DNA of 10,960 bases from positions 1 to 10,960 of the forward strand of contig JABHUV010000381.1 of NCBI GenBank assembly GCA_018658605.1, in the 5' to 3' direction. The position numbers were made by a program, and so were the translations under genes. Source of the stretch: Planctomycetaceae bacterium. Its GTDB lineage: Bacteria > Planctomycetota > Planctomycetia > Pirellulales > Pirellulaceae. Numbering within the stretch: the stretch's first letter is position 1; each line of letters starts with the position of its first letter. This document shows, piece by piece, positions 7,652 to 10,960 of this stretch. The notes below the pieces were generated by a model that searched no databases, was not told where the DNA came from, and saw nothing but the letters and a program-made list of their open reading frames with translations.

Positions 7652-8260
7652 ATGTTCATTATATTTGGGCACATCCGTAATCCAATCAGACATACCCAAA
7701 TGATCGTTGTGCTTGTTCTGTGTGTGATACCCACCTTTGGAAACGCACAGGACACCAAGTCCGTTCTTAGCGTTCCTCATGGCTGGCGTGTCGAAAACAC
7801 GACATATCCACCACCCTGGGCAAACTCTCTTCCTTGGAACGGTAAGCTAGAATTGCGATTCCCCCCCGGTTTTTTCAAGTCTACAAGTAGGTTTTTCTGG
7901 TCCTACCCTATTCTTTACAAGCTACAGGGTCGCTGTATCAACAATGATGCGGAACTCAAACTCGCTTTGCTCGACTACGATGCCGGATTGTATGGCGGAA
8001 AATACCCACGCAAACAGATCTCTATCACAGTCCAAAATCCTAAACATGGGCAGCAACGACGCCCCACATCCTTAACGATTAAAGGCTTTGATCCGTTTAC
8101 CACTAATAAACCCTTAACAACCTATTTGGAAATACAACGACGATATGACGATCGGGCAGACCTGACCACCATATTAATTCTTCGTTCTCCACGACCGGCC
8201 GATAAAAAGGATCCTATCTGGAAAAGCCTTTATCGCTTTCGAAAAGATGCTGGATTTTGA
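7652..8260 (+). CDS. Small secreted protein of unknown function
   Basis: The frame is open from an ATG at 7577 (227 residues). I prefer the ATG at 7652 (202 residues), which gives a signal peptide: a basic stretch with RNPIRH, the hydrophobic core MIVVLVLCVI, then PTFGNA before Gln. An ATG at 7700 would leave no positive charge before the core; GGAA lies about 10 nt before 7652. The mature part begins with a Trp/Pro-rich segment (HGWRVENTTYPPPWANSLPW), then KLELRFPPGFF and a FWSYPILYKL strand. This pattern resembles a secreted planctomycete/proteobacterial family that I remember without a name. The C-terminus is basic (LYRFRKDAGF). No catalytic motif or lipobox is seen. It may act in the periplasm. 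The dehydrogenase gene 55 nt downstream has its own promoter candidate. Confidence 0.7.
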   Translation: MFIIFGHIRNPIRHTQMIVVLVLCVIPTFGNAQDTKSVLSVPHGWRVENTTYPPPWANSLPWNGKLELRFPPGFFKSTSRFFWSYPILYKLQGRCINNDAELKLALLDYDAGLYGGKYPRKQISITVQNPKHGQQRRPTSLTIKGFDPFTTNKPLTTYLEIQRRYDDRADLTTILILRSPRPADKKDPIWKSLYRFRKDAGF

Positions 8261-8262
8261 TT

Positions 8263-8303
8263 ACAACGTTGTCACCATTACTTTACAACCAATACAATAT
8301 TGA
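8263..8303. promoter_or_regulatory. Two look-alike palindromes over a promoter (candidate operators)
   Basis: ACAACGTTGT (8263-8272) is a perfect 10-bp palindrome overlapping the proposed -35. ACAATATTGA (8294-8303) contains the perfect 8-bp palindrome CAATATTG and overlaps the -10. Both fit ACAA-NN-TTGW, and their centres are 31 bp apart, close to three helical turns, as expected for cooperating repressor dimers on one DNA face. No regulator gene is present in the window. Confidence 0.4.
8269..8298 (+). promoter_or_regulatory. Sigma-70-like promoter for the Ldh_2 dehydrogenase
   Basis: TTGTCA (8269-8274) and TACAAT (8293-8298) are 18 nt apart, each 5/6 to consensus, in the 55-nt spacer before the dehydrogenase gene. 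This is the best promoter match in the window. Transcription would begin near 8305, leaving a leader of only about 10 nt with little room for a ribosome site. Confidence 0.5.
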
Positions 8304-8315
8304 GTCCAAATAATC

Positions 8316-9368
8316 ATGCCAATCGTTAACCACAAATCTCTCGAAACTGTAACTCAATCCGTATTTATGGCGCACGGTTGTACATCTAACGCAGCCAAGC
8401 AAGTCGCCAAGAGCTTAGTTCTGGCAAACCTATGTGGACACGACTCTCACGGCGTCGTCCGCATTGCACCATATCTGACGAATATTCAACGGGGGATTTT
8501 ACAACCCGCGGCCGAATTCTCGGTAACGCACGAAACAGAATCGCTCGTCGTCGCTGACGCGCAACATGGATTTGGCCAAGTGCAAATGCCTGCACTCATA
8601 GCACATCTCTCCACAAAGGCGAGAACGCAGGGAATTGCTTGTGGCGCCATGAAACGTTGCGGTCACATTGGGCAGTTATCCCAGTGGGTTGAAAGTGCCG
8701 CTGAGAACGGCTTCGCCGCGCTACTTACCGTCAACGACAACGGAGCGCTGCAAGCTGTTGCACCACCAGGCGGTAAACGCCCAACGCTTAGTACTAACCC
8801 AATTTCGATCGCTACGCCTAGCGACCCCGATCCAATACTGGTCGATATTTCCACCAGTGTTGTTGCCAATGGAAAAATATTGGTGGCACACAAGGAAAAC
8901 AAGCAGGTTCCCCAGGGATGGTTACGCGACGAAAACGGTCAGCCAACAACCGATCCCGCAGTTCGATACCAAGATCCGCCGGGTTCACTCAACCCGGCTG
9001 GCGGTTACAAAGGGTTTGGGCTCGCGTTTTTACTTGATGTGCTGGTGAGTGGTCTTACAGGAGGACATTGTCCCCCCGCCCCTGCGGATGCCGTCCCCGC
9101 AAATAATGTGTTGATGGTATTATGGGACCCTCAACATTTCCAAGGAATCGACCACATCGTAAGCGAGGCGGTGCGACTTGAACAGTTTACACGAGAGTCA
9201 CCTTTGTTGGATGCGGACAGTCCAATTATGTTGCCACACGACCGTTCACGAAAGACTAAATCTGAGCGGCGCAACGCCGGAATCCCACTCGGCGATGAGG
9301 TCTACTTGCAAATTACAGAATTTGCCAACCAAAATGATATTAGCTTGCCACCAGACTGGGCTTGTTAA
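8316..9368 (+). CDS. Malate/L-lactate/ureidoglycolate dehydrogenase family (Ldh_2) oxidoreductase
   Basis: NAD(P)-dependent 2-hydroxyacid oxidoreductase of the non-Rossmann Ldh_2 family, which covers malate, L-lactate, sulfolactate, ureidoglycolate and 2,3-diketogulonate enzymes. Length is normal at 350 residues. Motifs are GHDSHGVVR (41-49) with the conserved catalytic His45, then GHIGQLSQW, and RPTLSTNPISIATP for cofactor binding. DISTSVVANGKI and the PTTDP and GGYKGFGLAFLLDVL segments follow. Position 40, just before GHDSHG, is Cys where many members have Arg. The substrate cannot be decided from sequence. The ATG at 8316 has only a weak GAG upstream, with a good promoter just before it. 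The gene ends directly against the convergent lactonase gene. Confidence 0.9.
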   Translation: MPIVNHKSLETVTQSVFMAHGCTSNAAKQVAKSLVLANLCGHDSHGVVRIAPYLTNIQRGILQPAAEFSVTHETESLVVADAQHGFGQVQMPALIAHLSTKARTQGIACGAMKRCGHIGQLSQWVESAAENGFAALLTVNDNGALQAVAPPGGKRPTLSTNPISIATPSDPDPILVDISTSVVANGKILVAHKENKQVPQGWLRDENGQPTTDPAVRYQDPPGSLNPAGGYKGFGLAFLLDVLVSGLTGGHCPPAPADAVPANNVLMVLWDPQHFQGIDHIVSEAVRLEQFTRESPLLDADSPIMLPHDRSRKTKSERRNAGIPLGDEVYLQITEFANQNDISLPPDWAC

Positions 9369-10382
9369 CTAGTTTGCTATCGCGGGATGATAGCCTATCG
9401 CCTTGGTACGAATTCTATAAAACCCTTTGCCAGCGGTAATGTATAGACGGCTAGATTCCGCTCCACGCCCAAAACTCACGTTGGTAGGTAGTTCTGGGGT
9501 TTCAATATAACCAAGTTCGACGCCCTTGGGTGAAAAAATAACAATGCCAAACCGTTCGGCGCTGCGCACAGCAGCATATATGTTTCCAGTCATGTCCACC
9601 GTCATCCCATCAATACCCAATTGTTCCCCAAAGTCAACTAACACCTTCTTATTAGTCCATTGACCAGACCGACGAATTGAGAATGAATTCAACGTCATTC
9701 TTCCCATCTTAAAATCCTTTTCAATATCCGCCTTATCAGAGCCATTGTCGGTTTCCGCCACATATACCGTTTTTTGATCGGGGGAAAGAATGATACCATT
9801 AGGTTTGTCTATTTGATCTGTAGCGATTGTTAGTTCGCCTGCGGTGCTGTATTTAAATACATAGTATCTATCTAACTCCCGCTCTTCGGGGCCAACATAT
9901 TTAGGGTCAGTAAAATAGATTACCCCACGTTTATCAATAACAATATCGTTGGGTGAATTGAGTTTTTTCCCGTTAAACGAGTTGGCCACGATTTTCACTG
10001 TACCATCGGTGAGAAAGTGCACTAATGCCCGATGCCCCATTAACGGCGACGCACAACACCCCATCAAATCACCTGTACGTGTAAACATGAGACCATTGCC
10101 CATACCGCTGTCCGGACAAAAAACCGAAGTTTTACCCGAATTTGGATTGAACATCATGACCCTCGCTGGACCCGACTCAAAGGGTTGGGCAAAATCCGAA
10201 AAATATATGTTCCCGTCGGGACCCGCGGCTGCGCCCTCGGTAAATCCACCCTCCTCCCAAAGTGTTTCCAACGATTCTCCGTTGATCATAATTCGTCTAT
10301 CCCCTTCAATAAGAAGATTCTGCGAGTGAACACTAATTGTCCACCCGAGGGTCAAAGTGATGATAACAGTAAATTTGAACAT
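9369..10382 (-). CDS. Secreted SMP-30/gluconolactonase-like beta-propeller protein
   Basis: Predicted exported lactonase of the SMP-30/gluconolactonase/LRE family, which opens sugar lactones with a divalent metal. The N-terminus MFKFTVIITLTLGWTISVHS is a Sec-type signal peptide with likely cleavage before Gln21. Residues that fit the family metal and substrate site are Glu49 (FTEGAA), Asn145 (NSPND), Asn195 (KPNGI) and Asp258 (GIDGM). Propeller-blade repeats of the type GPDGNIYFSD, KRGVIYFTD and MTGNIYAA recur. The 337-residue length is normal for secreted members. The ATG at 10382 has AAGGA with 9 nt spacing. Its stop touches the stop of the convergent dehydrogenase gene. The substrate is not certain: members also hydrolyse other lactones and organophosphates. 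Confidence 0.88.
   Translation of the reverse strand: MFKFTVIITLTLGWTISVHSQNLLIEGDRRIMINGESLETLWEEGGFTEGAAAGPDGNIYFSDFAQPFESGPARVMMFNPNSGKTSVFCPDSGMGNGLMFTRTGDLMGCCASPLMGHRALVHFLTDGTVKIVANSFNGKKLNSPNDIVIDKRGVIYFTDPKYVGPEERELDRYYVFKYSTAGELTIATDQIDKPNGIILSPDQKTVYVAETDNGSDKADIEKDFKMGRMTLNSFSIRRSGQWTNKKVLVDFGEQLGIDGMTVDMTGNIYAAVRSAERFGIVIFSPKGVELGYIETPELPTNVSFGRGAESSRLYITAGKGFYRIRTKAIGYHPAIAN
9376..9394. repeat. Small inverted repeat at the convergent gene ends
   Basis: GCTATC (9376-9381) and GATAGC (9389-9394) are perfectly complementary around a 7-nt loop, inside the last codons of the lactonase gene and just past the dehydrogenase stop. The stem is short and no T-tract follows on either strand. 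It is the only hairpin seen at this junction, and at best a weak terminator. Confidence 0.3.
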
Positions 10383-10456
10383 GTTTCCGAGTCCTTATTG
10401 AGTGCACGTGGCATTTTACGTTTGTTCCGCATGACAACTATTCTACACAAAATTTC

Positions 10457-10960
10457 TTAAAGCATTGCTCGCAAAACAATCGCTTCGAGTCGCTTAAATA
10501 TTGCGTTCCACTGTACCACTTTAACCAACACTCGAAATTCACGAGGCAGTTGTAACGCGGCTACTTTTGATCCTAGTTTTTCGTCGAAATAAAGTTCCAG
10601 CGACATCCCTTCAGTGTGGAGAGTCCCCTTGAGGGTTTGACCGTTTTGATATACTTTCGGTAAGCTAAACGAAAACGTTCGGCCGACAGACGTCGCTGAT
10701 ATTTCAATAAGATATTCACCGCCCGTCAACAGAACCTCAGCTTTCTTTCTATTCTCCGTGTATTGGTCAGTCTGCGTTAGGACCTCGACCGCTTTGATTA
10801 ACTTGTGATTCTCCACTTCTGATATCTCATTGCTAGCGAATGAGGCTTTGGATTGCTCCACGGTTTCATGTAGGGCATTATCAATTATCGCGTCATCACC
10901 ATTCTCCAGACTGGCGAGTTCTGCAGACTTTGCGAATTTATCATCGATTTCCGGCTGGCC
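10457..10960 (-). CDS. C-terminal part of an unrecognised protein (start beyond right edge)
   Basis: At least 167 C-terminal residues of an unrecognised protein. The frame has no stop from the window edge to the TAA at 10457, and no ATG in the first 33 codons. The GTG at 10861 sits inside continuous coding-like sequence and lacks a ribosome site, so it is probably an internal valine. Upstream of it the protein is acidic and likely helical (for example KSAELASLENGDDAI and LHETVEQSKASFASNEI). The last 110 residues look beta-rich, with LLTGGEYLIEIS, RTFSFSLPKVY and LKGTLHTEGMSLELYF, ending in a basic, hydrophobic stretch. No catalytic motif, signal or membrane segment is seen in this part. The lactonase gene begins 74 nt downstream on the same strand, so the two may be co-transcribed. 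Confidence 0.65.
   Translation of the reverse strand, partial: GQPEIDDKFAKSAELASLENGDDAIIDNALHETVEQSKASFASNEISEVENHKLIKAVEVLTQTDQYTENRKKAEVLLTGGEYLIEISATSVGRTFSFSLPKVYQNGQTLKGTLHTEGMSLELYFDEKLGSKVAALQLPREFRVLVKVVQWNAIFKRLEAIVLRAML

Noticed and set aside
7861..7875. C7-GG-T6 homopolymer run in the secreted-protein gene, possible frameshift site
   Set aside because: The frame is intact across it and continues with coherent sequence; no alternative frame product is visible.
1..10960. Defence island, mobile element, CRISPR or biosynthetic cluster
   Set aside because: No transposase, integrase, nuclease, repeat array, toxin-antitoxin pair or cluster enzymes were recognised; the genes are housekeeping or sugar metabolism.

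Overview
The window looks like a piece of bacterial chromosome, most likely from a planctomycete (Pirellulales-like), with housekeeping and sugar-metabolism genes. The lineage guess is from memory, not a search. It rests on the planctomycete look of the isoleucyl-tRNA synthetase N-terminus, the multi-pass membrane protein with a soluble C-terminal tail, the secreted SMP-30-type lactonase, and the small secreted protein of unknown function. No IS element, phage gene, CRISPR array, tRNA or rRNA was seen, and gene density is normal. I found no convincing new multi-gene system; the best leads are single oddities and regulatory DNA.

Layout. Positions 1-7437 all read on the minus strand, in the order xylB (7437-5908), membrane protein (5905-4268), Nudix CoA pyrophosphatase-like hydrolase (4275-3652), argC (3573-2560), argJ (2542-1346), a very acidic small protein (1106-684) and ileS (from 622, running off the left edge). 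The first three are packed with a 2-nt gap and then an 8-nt overlap, so they are probably one translationally coupled unit. argC and argJ form the classic pair for the early arginine pathway, 17 nt apart. The acidic gene and ileS are 61 nt apart and follow a 239-nt spacer with candidate promoters.

The region 7438-7651 is a divergent intergenic region. To its right, on the plus strand, are a secreted protein of unknown function (about 7652-8260) and a malate/L-lactate (Ldh_2) type dehydrogenase (8316-9368). The 55-nt spacer between them holds a good sigma-70-like promoter overlapped by two look-alike palindromes. The dehydrogenase meets a minus-strand secreted gluconolactonase-like protein (10382-9369) tail to tail with no spacer. 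Upstream of that, also on the minus strand, is the C-terminal end of an unrecognised protein (10457-10960) whose start lies beyond the right edge.

Functionally, xylulokinase, the secreted lactonase and the Ldh_2 oxidoreductase would fit uptake and breakdown of pentoses or sugar acids, but nothing in the window proves they share a pathway. argC/argJ and ileS are core metabolism.
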